Source: Bacteroidales bacterium (GTDB lineage: Bacteria; Bacteroidota; Bacteroidia; Bacteroidales; Muribaculaceae). From it: DNA of 61,446 bases. Both the position numbers and the translations under genes were made by a program. Position 1 is the stretch's first letter. Each line of letters opens with the position of its first letter. The stretch covers positions 1 to 61,446 of the forward strand of contig CAAGJW010000074.1 of the NCBI GenBank assembly GCA_900770215.1. The letters run 5' to 3'. The notes beneath the pieces were generated by a model. It was not told the origin of the DNA and ran no database searches. It was given only the letters and a program-made list of their open reading frames with translations. This document shows, piece after piece, positions 32,168 through 40,673 of this stretch.

Positions 32168-32872
32168 TCAGCGGCGCGGCATGAACTTGCGGTCGTCGAT
32201 GGGGAAGATGCCTTGCACGTGGTTGATCTTGTAGTGTTTCTGCTTGTCGTAGTACTCGTAGCCCTCACCCTCGATCACGCGGCCCTGGCCCTCAATGCGA
32301 ATGAAGGAGTCGCTGTGGGTGAGCGCCTGTGCGGTCTCGTAGTACATCTGGTTGGTGAGTATCTTGTCGCCGGTGCTGCGCGTGATGCGCACGTTGTCCT
32401 TGCAGTTTACTTGGCGGGTGTTTTCGTCATAGTACATGCGGTCGCACAGCACCTTGTCGCCGTTGCGCATGGTGAGGCGCACGTTGCCCACGGCGCTCCA
32501 CACCTTGGAGCCCATGTTGTAATAGGCCGAGTCGCATATGAGCGATGCCACTTGCCTGAACTTCTCGTCGAGCTCATCGGCCTGCACGCCGTTAGGGAAC
32601 GACCAGTGTGGCGTCGAGGCTTCGCTGTAGATTTGCCACAGCTTGGTGACGATGCGGTAGCGCGTGCGACCCGAGTCGCTGATGATGGTGTTCACGTCGC
32701 GGCTTTCCATGGTGGGCACGCGTTCGGGGTTGGTGTCATATTTCACCACGGCCGTCTTGTCGTCGTTGCACGACGAGAGCATAGCTGCCGCCATCATGAC
32801 AATGGCGGCAACGGTGAGCAGGCCGCGTCGCGACCGGCCCGAGATGGATGGCTGCGTACTGCGTGTGGTCAA
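32168..32872 (-). CDS. lptC: LPS-export periplasmic protein LptC, lipoprotein type
   Basis: 234 residues when started at TTG 32872, which overlaps the upstream stop (TTGA, 32872-32869). The frame is open to 32980, but that part lies inside the upstream gene and lacks signal character, whereas the TTG start gives RSRRGLLTVAAIVMMAAA and the lipobox LSSC (Cys35). The LptC domain begins with VPTMESRDVNTIISDSG and RTRYRIVTKLWQIYSE, followed by beta-jellyroll repeats (GNVRLTMRNGDKVLCDRMYY). It passes LPS from LptB2FG to LptA across the periplasm. The lipid anchor replaces the membrane helix of enterobacterial LptC. Confidence 0.82.
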   Translation of the reverse strand: MTTRSTQPSISGRSRRGLLTVAAIVMMAAAMLSSCNDDKTAVVKYDTNPERVPTMESRDVNTIISDSGRTRYRIVTKLWQIYSEASTPHWSFPNGVQADELDEKFRQVASLICDSAYYNMGSKVWSAVGNVRLTMRNGDKVLCDRMYYDENTRQVNCKDNVRITRSTGDKILTNQMYYETAQALTHSDSFIRIEGQGRVIEGEGYEYYDKQKHYKINHVQGIFPIDDRKFMPRR

Positions 32873-34107
32873 CGTATCTTGTTTTTCCAGAACCACATCT
32901 CGTTGAAGTTGACGCTCAGGGTCACATTCAGGTAGTTCTCCTTGATGAGCATGGCGGGCGAGCTGTAGCGATGCCGCCACTCCACGCCCAGGTTGATCAC
33001 CGTCTTGCTGCCCAGGGCGGGCAGGCCCACGCCGGCGCTCACGCCGTAGTCGCGCACGTTGTTGCCGCCCACGTTCTGGTAGTCGTGGTTGTAGAACACG
33101 CCCAGGCGATAGGCAGTGCGCTTGAGGTAGCTGCCGCGATAGTTGGGCACATATTGCAGGCCGGCTGCCACTTTCCAGCGGTCGTCAAACTTGAAGGTGC
33201 TCGACTCAAAGCCCTCGAGCGGGGTGTATTTGGCCTTGGACCAGTCTTGATAGGTGAAGTCGATTTCGCCCAGGAGCTTGTTGCCGTGCCTGTAGCTCAC
33301 GCCCACGCCATAGGTGTTGGGTAGCTGGTACTTGCCGGCGAGCTTGGTGTAGCCCACGGTGTCGAGCTTGCTGTCTCCGCCCACGTCGTAGTAGGTGCCC
33401 CACGTGTGCCCGTGCAGCGACTTGCGGGGCGAGTAGGTGAGGCCCACGACCACGCGGTCGTGGCGGTTGAGCTCAAGGCTGTATTGTGCACCCAGGTGCA
33501 CGTTCCAGTCGCGCACTTCCATCACACGGTCGTAGAGACTGGTCGAGGTGCTGTAGATGTAGGTGTAGTTGTCGATTGTGCCAAACATATAGGAGAAGTT
33601 GGCGCCCAGGCTCAGGTGCTTCACAGGCTCCCAACCGGCGCCCAGGTAAAGCTCGCTTATCGAGCCCTCGCCTATGCGCGACTCGCTGCCGCCGTTCAGG
33701 TCGTTGCCGAAGCTGTAGCCCACGCTCGAAAAGGGCACCACGCCGAAGGAGCCGCCCAGGTTCTTGGCTATCCTGAAGCCGCCGGTGATGTAGTCGAGGC
33801 CGCCCCCGAAGCTGTAGCCGCTCTTGCCGTTTTCTTTCGACCACACGTTGGTGAGGTCGATGCCCACGTTCCACAAGAAGGTGAGCGAGTCGGTGTGAGC
33901 ATAGCTTGCGGGGTTCATGGTGTTCACTTGCCGGCCGTCTTGACCGGCATAGCCCACGCCGCCCATTTGGCGTTGAGCGCCTGTGGCGTTCTCGCCCAGT
34001 ATGCCGTAGCCCAGGCGCGAGTAGGGCGTGACCGTGGTTTGCGCTCCTGCGTGCCAGCTGCCTGCAAGGGCCAGCAAGGCGATGATGAAGTGTCTATATG
34101 TTTTCAT
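32869..34107 (-). CDS. outer-membrane beta-barrel protein
   Basis: 412 residues with signal peptide (MKTYRHFIIALLALAGSWHA, then GAQ). The mature start has TPYSRLGYGILGENATGAQR and MNPASYAHTDSLTFL, then alternating polar/hydrophobic beta strands to the terminal aromatic strand FNEMWFWKNKIR. It resembles a Bacteroidetes outer-membrane barrel family with FadL/OmpP1-like features. Its stop overlaps the lptC start, suggesting joint expression and an envelope lipid or transport role. Substrate unknown. Confidence 0.75.
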   Translation of the reverse strand: MKTYRHFIIALLALAGSWHAGAQTTVTPYSRLGYGILGENATGAQRQMGGVGYAGQDGRQVNTMNPASYAHTDSLTFLWNVGIDLTNVWSKENGKSGYSFGGGLDYITGGFRIAKNLGGSFGVVPFSSVGYSFGNDLNGGSESRIGEGSISELYLGAGWEPVKHLSLGANFSYMFGTIDNYTYIYSTSTSLYDRVMEVRDWNVHLGAQYSLELNRHDRVVVGLTYSPRKSLHGHTWGTYYDVGGDSKLDTVGYTKLAGKYQLPNTYGVGVSYRHGNKLLGEIDFTYQDWSKAKYTPLEGFESSTFKFDDRWKVAAGLQYVPNYRGSYLKRTAYRLGVFYNHDYQNVGGNNVRDYGVSAGVGLPALGSKTVINLGVEWRHRYSSPAMLIKENYLNVTLSVNFNEMWFWKNKIR

Positions 34108-34114
34108 ATTGTGG

Positions 34115-34122
34115 CAAAATTA
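34115..34122 (-). promoter_or_regulatory. -7 box (TAATTTTG) for the barrel protein - lptC operon
   Basis: Minus-strand TAATTTTG, only 7 bases before the ATG at 34107, so the transcript would be nearly leaderless; this weakens the call. Confidence 0.35.
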
Positions 34123-34198
34123 ATAAATAGTGCTCAATAAACCGCTGTTTTCCACATTTTTTAGCACTTTTGCGACGCAATTGGGGAGCCGGCGGGCT

Positions 34199-34630
34199 TC
34201 AGTCTTGCTTGTGGCTGCCTGGGTCTTGCGACGTTTTTTTCTCTTTTTTCAGCACGATCTCGTAGGTGATCGAGGCGTAGATTTGTATCACGGCGCCTGC
34301 CAGCAGGAAGGCCAGCCAGTCGCGGCGGTCGTAGTCGGCACTCGGGGAAAATGCCGGCCATAGCAGGAAAAATGCCGACACGCAGTAGCACAGGGCCGAG
34401 GCCTTGCCCATGCGCACGAGGCGCCTGAGGCGCACGTTGCTGCCGTTGTAGCGCTCGGTGAGCCGCTCGGCCAAGGCAAGCACCGCCCCGAAGGCGTAGG
34501 CCCATCTTATGTAGTTCATTCTCTCCGGGTCCCACTCGGTGAGAATGGGCACGGCGGCACACACCAGCAGGATGAGCATGGCCACGGTGAGCATCAGGTT
34601 TTGTGTGATCTGCTTTTTTTCTTCAGTCAT
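34199..34630 (-). CDS. small multi-pass membrane protein, unknown
   Basis: 143 residues with four hydrophobic helices (about 10-30, 40-57, 77-96 and 104-124) and charged, cytosol-like ends (KKEKKTSQDPG at the C-terminus). No family recognised. It follows the FtsB-like gene by 67 bases on the same strand and may share its transcript. Confidence 0.65.
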   Translation of the reverse strand: MTEEKKQITQNLMLTVAMLILLVCAAVPILTEWDPERMNYIRWAYAFGAVLALAERLTERYNGSNVRLRRLVRMGKASALCYCVSAFFLLWPAFSPSADYDRRDWLAFLLAGAVIQIYASITYEIVLKKEKKTSQDPGSHKQD

Positions 34631-34697
34631 GTAAATTTTGTGATGATTATATGTGTGATTGAGTGTTTTGCTCCAGGTGTGCCGCCACTGGCGTGGG

Positions 34698-35012
34698 CTA
34701 CGGGATGTCGGTGATATACACGTCTTCGCTCTCGCGCTTCATGCCGTATTTCTCGCGCGATATGCGCTCGAGCTTGGCACGGTTGGTGTGCAGCTCTTGT
34801 ATCTTGGCATCGTAGATGGCTGCCGAGTCCTCATTGGCTTTTATCTCGGTCTTGAGCTGGTTGATCTGCTGCTTGTAGCGGTAGATTTTGACATAGTTGT
34901 TGTCGCCGAAGAAGAGCAACGTGAGGATGAAGGCGGCAAAGACGACAAACGGGATGCTCAGCCACCTGGGTATCCACTTGGGTCGATGATATTCCTTGCC
35001 GAAAACAATCAT
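34698..35012 (-). CDS. FtsB/DivIC-like septum formation initiator
   Basis: 104 residues: a short cytosolic start, one membrane helix (about 19-37), and a coiled coil (about 42-85; KQQINQLKTEIKANEDSAAI), followed by ISREKYGMKRESEDVY, the conserved end of the FtsB/DivIC family. It would join FtsL/FtsQ in the divisome. The length and architecture are normal. Confidence 0.8.
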   Translation of the reverse strand: MIVFGKEYHRPKWIPRWLSIPFVVFAAFILTLLFFGDNNYVKIYRYKQQINQLKTEIKANEDSAAIYDAKIQELHTNRAKLERISREKYGMKRESEDVYITDIP

Positions 35013-35083
35013 TCTCTCTCTCTTTGTCTCTCCTCTCTTTGCTTTTCTCGCTTGTGCAAGCTGTGTCTTTTTTTTTGAGAACT

Positions 35084-35091
35084 CAAAGTTA
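35084..35091 (-). promoter_or_regulatory. -7 box (TAACTTTG) for the FtsB-like gene
   Basis: Minus-strand TAACTTTG, 71 bases before the ATG at 35012. The leader is unusually pyrimidine/purine-biased (CT-rich on the plus strand). Confidence 0.45.
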
Positions 35092-35140
35092 TAGCTAAAA
35101 AATCAAATAGGCACGCTTTTCACAATATTTAAGCCTTGGC

Positions 35141-35818
35141 TCATTTCAGCAATCCTGGCCTGAGGCGCCGGGTGCGCTCCAGGGCTTGCTGCATCTTCCA
35201 GTCGTCGATCTTGGCCTCGTTGCCGCTCAGCAGCACCTCGGGCACCGTCCAGCCGTTGAAATCGGCAGGACGGGTGTAGACGGGCGCCTCGAGCAGGCCG
35301 TCTTGAAAGGAGTCGCTCAGCGCGCTCTGCTCGTCGCCTATGGCGCCGGGCAGCAAGCGCACGATGCTGTCGGCTATCACGGCCGCCGGCAGCTCGCCGC
35401 CGGTGAGCACATAGTCGCCTATCGAGATTTCCCGTGTCACCAGGTGCTCGCGTATGCGGTAGTCCACGCCCTTGTAGTGGCCGCACAGGATGATGAGGTT
35501 CTGGGCCAGCGAGAGGGTGTTGGCCATGGGCTGGCTCAGCAGCTCGCCGTCGGGCGAGGTGAAGATCACCTCGTCGTAGTCGCGCTCTTGCTTGAGCGCC
35601 TCGATGCAGCGGTACACGGGCTCGATTTGCATCACCATGCCGGCCTCGCCGCCGAAGGGGTAGTCGTCGACCTTGCGGTGCTTGCGCAGCGACCAGTCGC
35701 GCAGGTTGTGCACGTGTATCTCTACCAGGCCCTTGTCTTGTGCCCGCTGCAGGATGCTGCAGTGCAGCGGCGAGTCGAGCGCCTCGGGCATCACGCTCAA
35801 TATATCGATTCTCATCAT
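35141..35818 (-). CDS. trmD: tRNA (guanine-37-N1)-methyltransferase
   Basis: 225 residues starting at the first of two ATGs (35818, 35815); the frame continues to 35848 but beyond the promoter box. It methylates G37 of tRNAs reading CUN, CCN and CGG to prevent frameshifting. The SPOUT trefoil-knot motifs are visible: DDYPFGGEAGMVMQIEP (substrate loop), LCGHYKGVDYRIRE and IGDYVLTGGELPAAV (SAM knot). The Asp and Arg of the dimer active site are in place. It has its own promoter. Confidence 0.93.
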   Translation of the reverse strand: MMRIDILSVMPEALDSPLHCSILQRAQDKGLVEIHVHNLRDWSLRKHRKVDDYPFGGEAGMVMQIEPVYRCIEALKQERDYDEVIFTSPDGELLSQPMANTLSLAQNLIILCGHYKGVDYRIREHLVTREISIGDYVLTGGELPAAVIADSIVRLLPGAIGDEQSALSDSFQDGLLEAPVYTRPADFNGWTVPEVLLSGNEAKIDDWKMQQALERTRRLRPGLLK

Positions 35819-35845
35819 CTTGGTGGCTGTGTTGTGTTCAGGCTG

Positions 35846-35853
35846 CAAAGGTA
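35846..35853 (-). promoter_or_regulatory. -7 box (TACCTTTG) for trmD
   Basis: Minus-strand TACCTTTG, 27 bases upstream of the ATG at 35818. It supports starting translation at 35818 rather than 35848. Confidence 0.5.
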
Positions 35854-35899
35854 CAAATAATATTTCTTTTTTCGCCGTGCCGCAGCCTCGACTTGTGGC

Positions 35900-37381
35900 T
35901 TAGAACTGGAAGTAGATGAAGGGCTGGATGTCGCTGCTCTTGACCTGGCACACGAGGAAGATGACCGCGGCCAGCAGCACGGCGTGGGTGATGACGCCGC
36001 ACTTGCTCAGGCGTGCAATGAGCCGATCTTGCCACTTGAGGGGGAAGTAGTGCCCCAGGAAGCCCAGCACGATGAGCAGAAACACCCACTTGTAGCCGGC
36101 AACCATGCTGGCCAGCACCTCGGGGTGGAAGTTGAATGCCATCTGGCTCAGCATGTGCTGGCTGGCCTCGATGTCGTGGTTGCGGAAGGGTATCCACAGC
36201 AGGGTCACCAGCGTGAAGGTGAGCACGATGGCACCTGCCCGTCTCCAGCCGCGGCTGCGATAGTGCTTGTCGTGGTGCATGAGGCTTGTCCTCATCCACT
36301 TGTGCCCGGCCAGGGCCACACCGTGCAGCCCGCCCCACAGCACAAAGTTCCAGCCGGCGCCGTGCCACAGCCCGGCCAGCAGCATGGTCGCAATCAGGTT
36401 GATGCAGGTGCGCAGCTTGCCCTTGCGGTTGCCGCCGAGCGAGATGTACACATAGTCGCGTATCCACGTGGAGAGTGAGATGTGCCATCGCCGCCAAAAG
36501 TCGCTTATGCTCTCACTCTTGTAGGGCGCGTTGAAGTTGGCAGGGAAGTGGAAGCCCAGCAGCAGGGCGATGCCTATGGCCATGTCGCTGTAGCCCGAGA
36601 AGTCGCAGTATATCTGCAGGCTGTAGCCCAGCAGGCCACACAGGTTCTCGAGGCCGGTGTAGCGCAGCGGGTTGTCGAAGATGCGGTCTACAAAGTTGAG
36701 ACTGATGTAGTCGCTGATGACCGACTTCTTCACCAGCCCTATGATGATGAAGTAGACGCCTGCGGCTATCATGCGGCGGGTGATGACCAGCGGCCTGTGA
36801 ATTTGCGGGGCAAAGTCGCGGGCTCGCACGATGGGGCCGGCCACAAGCTGGGGGAAAAACGACACATAGAAGGCGTAGTCGAGCCAGCGGTCCAGCGGCT
36901 TGAGCTGGCCACGGTACACGTCGATGGTGTAGCTCATGCTCTGGAAGGTGAAGAAGCTGATGCCCACGGGCAGGAAGATGTCGCTCGGCTGGAAGTTGTG
37001 TCCCACGATGGCGGCCACACTCGCCCCGAAGAAGTTGGCATACTTGAAGTAGCCCAGCAGGCCCAGGTCGACGGCCAGGCTCAGCGCGAGCAGGGCCCGT
37101 CGCCGCCCTGGGCTGCCGCCTCTGCCCAGGGCGCGGGCCAGAAGATAGTCAGTGGTGGTGATGCCCGCCAGCAGGAGCAGGCACATGCCGCTGGTTTTGT
37201 AGTAGAAGTAGTAGGAGAATAGGGTGACAAAGATGATGCGCGGTGTGAGCCTGTTGCGCAGCAGGTAATAGGCCAGCGTGAAGCCCACAAAGAGCGCCAG
37301 AAACAAGCCGCTGCTGAAGATGAGCGGGTTGTGCGGGTCGTAGGTGAGCTGGCGGGCTATGTTGTGCAATATCGTGTGCAT
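35900..37381 (-). CDS. MBOAT-family O-acyltransferase (AlgI/PatA-like)
   Basis: 493 residues with about eleven hydrophobic helices. The signature blocks are VGISFFTFQSMSYTIDVYRG, SISDFWRRWHISLSTWIRDY and the catalytic region MLLAGLWHGAGWN with His340. MBOAT proteins of this branch pass acetyl (or other acyl) groups across the membrane to a periplasmic SGNH partner that decorates exopolysaccharide or peptidoglycan. The gene follows such a partner by 15 bases. Confidence 0.88.
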   Translation of the reverse strand: MHTILHNIARQLTYDPHNPLIFSSGLFLALFVGFTLAYYLLRNRLTPRIIFVTLFSYYFYYKTSGMCLLLLAGITTTDYLLARALGRGGSPGRRRALLALSLAVDLGLLGYFKYANFFGASVAAIVGHNFQPSDIFLPVGISFFTFQSMSYTIDVYRGQLKPLDRWLDYAFYVSFFPQLVAGPIVRARDFAPQIHRPLVITRRMIAAGVYFIIIGLVKKSVISDYISLNFVDRIFDNPLRYTGLENLCGLLGYSLQIYCDFSGYSDMAIGIALLLGFHFPANFNAPYKSESISDFWRRWHISLSTWIRDYVYISLGGNRKGKLRTCINLIATMLLAGLWHGAGWNFVLWGGLHGVALAGHKWMRTSLMHHDKHYRSRGWRRAGAIVLTFTLVTLLWIPFRNHDIEASQHMLSQMAFNFHPEVLASMVAGYKWVFLLIVLGFLGHYFPLKWQDRLIARLSKCGVITHAVLLAAVIFLVCQVKSSDIQPFIYFQF

Positions 37382-37396
37382 GAGTCGTGTGTGTGT

Positions 37397-38752
37397 TTAG
37401 TAGCCGGCTGCTCTCTTGCGTCGGTAGTTGTCGAGGCCAGCCATGATCGACTTGTAGAAGTTGTGGGCCACCGTGGCGCCGCCCCTTGGGTTGATGTGGT
37501 GATAGTCTTTCTCGGCCCAGCCCCTGGCCACATAGCGCCCTATGCTGCCCTCGCCGCCCATGAGGGCCTGCATCGAGATGAAGGCGGCTTTCTCGCTGGC
37601 GGCCAGCTGCTGCTGGTAGGCCGTGAGCTTGGCCACCTCGGGCATGGTGCGCAGGCCGCCGGCGCTGCGCTGCTGCACGTCGCTCACGCCCACGATGAGT
37701 ATCGACACGCCGGGATAGTGGCGGCGAAACTTGGCGATAGCCCGCTTGAAATAGGCCATGTATCGCTTGCAGAACTTGTCGCTCTTGCACGTTGCGAGGG
37801 CGTTGAGGCCAAATTGCAGCACCACGAGGTCGCAGGGCCGCAGGCGGGCAAAGTCGGAGAGGTTGTCGTCGGGGATGTCGGCCACCGAGAAGCCCGGGAT
37901 GCCGCGCATGCCCAGGTTGTCGAGCACCACGCCGCGCTTGCCCTCGAGCGCCATGCCGAAGGCCGTGACGCCGCTGCCGCTCACCTGCACGTTGGCCCGC
38001 CCGCCGCTGCCAGTGGCAAATGCGGCTTCTTGCACCCTGGGGCTGGCCTTGAGCCTGTGGGTGCCAGCCCCGGCCACACTCACCTGGGCGCCACGGGGGG
38101 ATTTCAAGTATACGATCGTGCGCTCCCACTGCGAGGAATATTGCTTGCTGCCCACATTGTACACACTGGTGCTGGCTGTGCCGGCGGCCAGGGTGTAGTA
38201 GGCCTGCGACGGGCCCATGAGTGCGGCCTTGAAATCTCTCTTGTCGACCACTGCATGCCGTGTCCAGCCTGAGGCCTTCTCCTGCACGGTGAGGCGATGG
38301 TCGTTGAACCCTGGCATCATGTCGACCCAGCCCACGCCCTGGCCGCCAAACTCGGCCTGCAGCAAGTGGCGCAGGTCGGCCAGCATGATGTCGCCCTCGA
38401 CAAACGAGTCGCTGTAGTAGGCGATGCGCACTGGCCTGTCGAGCGTGCTGTCGAGCAGCATGCTGTAGAAGTGGCTCATGCCCTGGGTGCTGTCGTCGCC
38501 ATAGTCGGTGATGGGCACCACGCCCTCGGGCCATTGCTCCTGCCAGGGCTTGCGCCGTGCAGGTGCTGGTGACGCCACGGCCTGCACAGGGGCCTTGGGC
38601 TTGCTGGCGGTGTCGGCGGGCTCGATGTCGGCCAGCACGTCAACCTGCCGCAGGCTGTAGCCCCCTATCTCGATGGGAGGCAGGTAATAGGCCAGCAACA
38701 GCAAGATGAATGCAATCGCTACGATTATATATACCTTGGCCGATGAATTCAT
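37397..38752 (-). CDS. SGNH/GDSL-like hydrolase, partner of the MBOAT protein
   Basis: 451 residues from ATG 38752 (frame open to 38794). The N-terminal helix (about 6-24) is a membrane anchor; the rest is periplasmic. Block I is YYSDSFVEGD with nucleophile Ser116 (SDS in place of GDS). Block III reads LVVLQFGLNALATC, and the catalytic His lies in YHHINPRGG (about 414-417). A jellyroll-like insertion spans about 170-270. This layout fits AlgX/PatB-type acetyltransferases that receive acyl groups from MBOAT channels. Polymer target unknown. Confidence 0.78.
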   Translation of the reverse strand: MNSSAKVYIIVAIAFILLLLAYYLPPIEIGGYSLRQVDVLADIEPADTASKPKAPVQAVASPAPARRKPWQEQWPEGVVPITDYGDDSTQGMSHFYSMLLDSTLDRPVRIAYYSDSFVEGDIMLADLRHLLQAEFGGQGVGWVDMMPGFNDHRLTVQEKASGWTRHAVVDKRDFKAALMGPSQAYYTLAAGTASTSVYNVGSKQYSSQWERTIVYLKSPRGAQVSVAGAGTHRLKASPRVQEAAFATGSGGRANVQVSGSGVTAFGMALEGKRGVVLDNLGMRGIPGFSVADIPDDNLSDFARLRPCDLVVLQFGLNALATCKSDKFCKRYMAYFKRAIAKFRRHYPGVSILIVGVSDVQQRSAGGLRTMPEVAKLTAYQQQLAASEKAAFISMQALMGGEGSIGRYVARGWAEKDYHHINPRGGATVAHNFYKSIMAGLDNYRRKRAAGY

Positions 38753-38791
38753 GGGAGGTTCACAATTGTTATGTTTTTTCTCAATCGATTG

Positions 38792-38799
38792 CAAAGTTA
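38792..38799 (-). promoter_or_regulatory. -7 box (TAACTTTG) for the SGNH-MBOAT operon
   Basis: Minus-strand TAACTTTG, 39 bases before ATG 38752. Confidence 0.45.
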
Positions 38800-38876
38800 A
38801 AGCATTGCGGGCACTCCTTGGCTTTTTTTGGAGCAGAAAATAGAAGGGAAACTGAATAATATGATGCTTTTTGGCT

Positions 38877-38884
38877 TATTTTTG
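38877..38884 (+). promoter_or_regulatory. -7 box (TATTTTTG) for the DUF4251 gene
   Basis: TATTTTTG, 21 bases before ATG 38906. The divergent SGNH promoter lies about 80 bases away. Confidence 0.45.
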
Positions 38885-38905
38885 CAGTGAGAAAGGAACA
38901 CGATT

Positions 38906-39394
38906 ATGAAACAGTTTATTGTTGTATTCTTCATTGCACTGGCGCTGGTCTCGTGCACGGCTGGCCGAAATGTTGCGGCTGACAGCCAGGCACGGGTTGC
39001 CGAGGCCCGGCGTGTGGCCACGGCCATCAATAATCGCCATTTCACGATCGATGTGAACTACATGAAGCCCTTGCGCGGGCCGCAACGCTATGTGAATGGC
39101 AGCTACTCGCTCACGGTGAAGGGCGACACGGTGCAGTCCTATCTGCCATATTTCGGCGACGTGTACCGTGCCAACTATGGCACACAGAAGGCGCTCAACT
39201 TTGAGGGCGCTGTCTACAACTATGTGGTGACGCAGCCCAAAAAGGGCCTGGCACGCATCACCTTTGAGACCGAGACCGACGAGGACCGCTATCTGTATCA
39301 GCTCGACGTGTACTACCAGAATGGCACCAGCTACATCGATGTGCAGGCCCAAAACCGCGACGCCATCTCCTTCTCGGGCAACTTCGCCCAGTAG
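38906..39394 (+). CDS. DUF4251 lipoprotein
   Basis: 162 residues. The signal peptide ends in lipobox LVSC (Cys17). The domain carries NRHFTIDVNYMKPLRGP, YSLTVKGDTVQSYLPYFGDV and FETETDEDRYLYQLDVY, the hallmark strands of DUF4251, a Bacteroidetes family of unknown function predicted to be envelope-located. It is convergent with the M16 peptidase gene 25 bases away. Confidence 0.85.
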   Translation: MKQFIVVFFIALALVSCTAGRNVAADSQARVAEARRVATAINNRHFTIDVNYMKPLRGPQRYVNGSYSLTVKGDTVQSYLPYFGDVYRANYGTQKALNFEGAVYNYVVTQPKKGLARITFETETDEDRYLYQLDVYYQNGTSYIDVQAQNRDAISFSGNFAQ

Positions 39395-39419
39395 CGTGCC
39401 GTGAAAACAGGCCGCATTG

Positions 39420-40643
39420 CTACTTGAAGGTGAGTATCGAGCACCGCTCGCGGGTGAGCAGCTGGGCAGCCTGCTGCAGCTGGGGCGCGGTTACAGCTTT
39501 GATGTGCTCGATGGTGCGCTCGATGCCGCCCACCTCGCCCCAGAAGAGCAGGCTTTTGCCGGCGTTCATGGCGGTAAACTCGAGGTTGCTCGAGGCCACT
39601 ACCAGCTGGCCGCAGTATTGCCGCTTGCAGGCCTCGAGGCGGCGTTCGGTGAGTGGCTCTTGTGCCAGGGCGTCGATGGTGTTGAAGATGATGTCGAGGC
39701 TGCGTTTCACGCTCTTGTGCTCGCACCCGAAATAGATCTCGACCAGTCCGCAATCGGTGAAACTGGCTACCGACGACTCTACCGTGTAGACGAGCCCGCG
39801 GCGCTCGCGCAGCTGCACGTTGAGCAGCGAGTTCATGCCCGGGCCTCCCAGCATGTTGTTGAGCAGGGCCAAGGCGTAGCGCCCCTCGTCGTAGAGGCTG
39901 GGCACGCGCGCGCCCACCAGGGTGTGGCTCTGGTGCGAGTCGATGTCGACCTCGCGATGCTGGCTCTCGAGCACGGGAGGCTCTTGGCGCGGCGCCCGCT
40001 CGAGCGGGTGGTGCATTGCGCCCAGGTGCTTCTGGGCCAGGGCAAACACCTTGTCGGGCTCGGCCGGTCCTACCGAGAAAAAGGCCATGTTGGCGGGCAC
40101 ATATTGTGTCTTGAGGTAGTGCAGGCAGTGGGCGCTCTCGATGCGCGCGATGCTCTCGTCGCAGCCCAGGATGTTGTGCCCCATGGGATTGCCGGCAAAT
40201 GCCATGTCCTCAAAGTCGTCGTAGATGGCCTCGCTGGGCGTGTCGCGGTAGCTGTCGACCTCCTCGAGCACCACGTCGCGCTCGCGGTCGAGCTCCTCGG
40301 CAGGGAAGGTGGAGCACGTGACCAGGTCGGCCAGTAGCTCGACGGCTCTTTCCAGGTGGCGGCTGGGGAAGATGCTGTAGAGCATGGTGCCCTCTTTGGT
40401 GGTATAGGCATTGAGTTCGCCGCCTATGGTTTCCATGCGGTTCAGGATGTGCCAGGCGCGGCGGTGGGTGGTGCCCTTGAAGATGGTGTGCTCCACATAG
40501 TGGGCCAGCCCCTGGAGCCCCGGGGCATCGTCGCGGCTGCCGGCGTTCACGGCCAGCCCGCACCAGCCCACCAGGGCATCGTTTTTCACGTGCACCAGCC
40601 GCAGGCCGTTGCTCAGTGTAGCGGTAAATATTTTTTCCTCCAT
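39420..40643 (-). CDS. M16-family zinc peptidase
   Basis: 407 residues, the single-domain-pair size of the M16B group. The inverted zinc motif HYVEH (His48, Glu51, His52) and the downstream Glu in the SEAIYDDFEDMAFAG helix are visible. The second half (LARRGLVYTVESS-like region: RERRGLVYTVESSVASFTD) gives the R/Y substrate-binding element. No signal peptide, so probably cytosolic; these enzymes degrade peptides. It starts 30 bases after the S24 repressor gene and may share its transcript. Confidence 0.87.
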   Translation of the reverse strand: MEEKIFTATLSNGLRLVHVKNDALVGWCGLAVNAGSRDDAPGLQGLAHYVEHTIFKGTTHRRAWHILNRMETIGGELNAYTTKEGTMLYSIFPSRHLERAVELLADLVTCSTFPAEELDRERDVVLEEVDSYRDTPSEAIYDDFEDMAFAGNPMGHNILGCDESIARIESAHCLHYLKTQYVPANMAFFSVGPAEPDKVFALAQKHLGAMHHPLERAPRQEPPVLESQHREVDIDSHQSHTLVGARVPSLYDEGRYALALLNNMLGGPGMNSLLNVQLRERRGLVYTVESSVASFTDCGLVEIYFGCEHKSVKRSLDIIFNTIDALAQEPLTERRLEACKRQYCGQLVVASSNLEFTAMNAGKSLLFWGEVGGIERTIEHIKAVTAPQLQQAAQLLTRERCSILTFK

Positions 40644-40673
40644 GATGTTTCTTTTTCTCCTTTCGGGGCGGCC

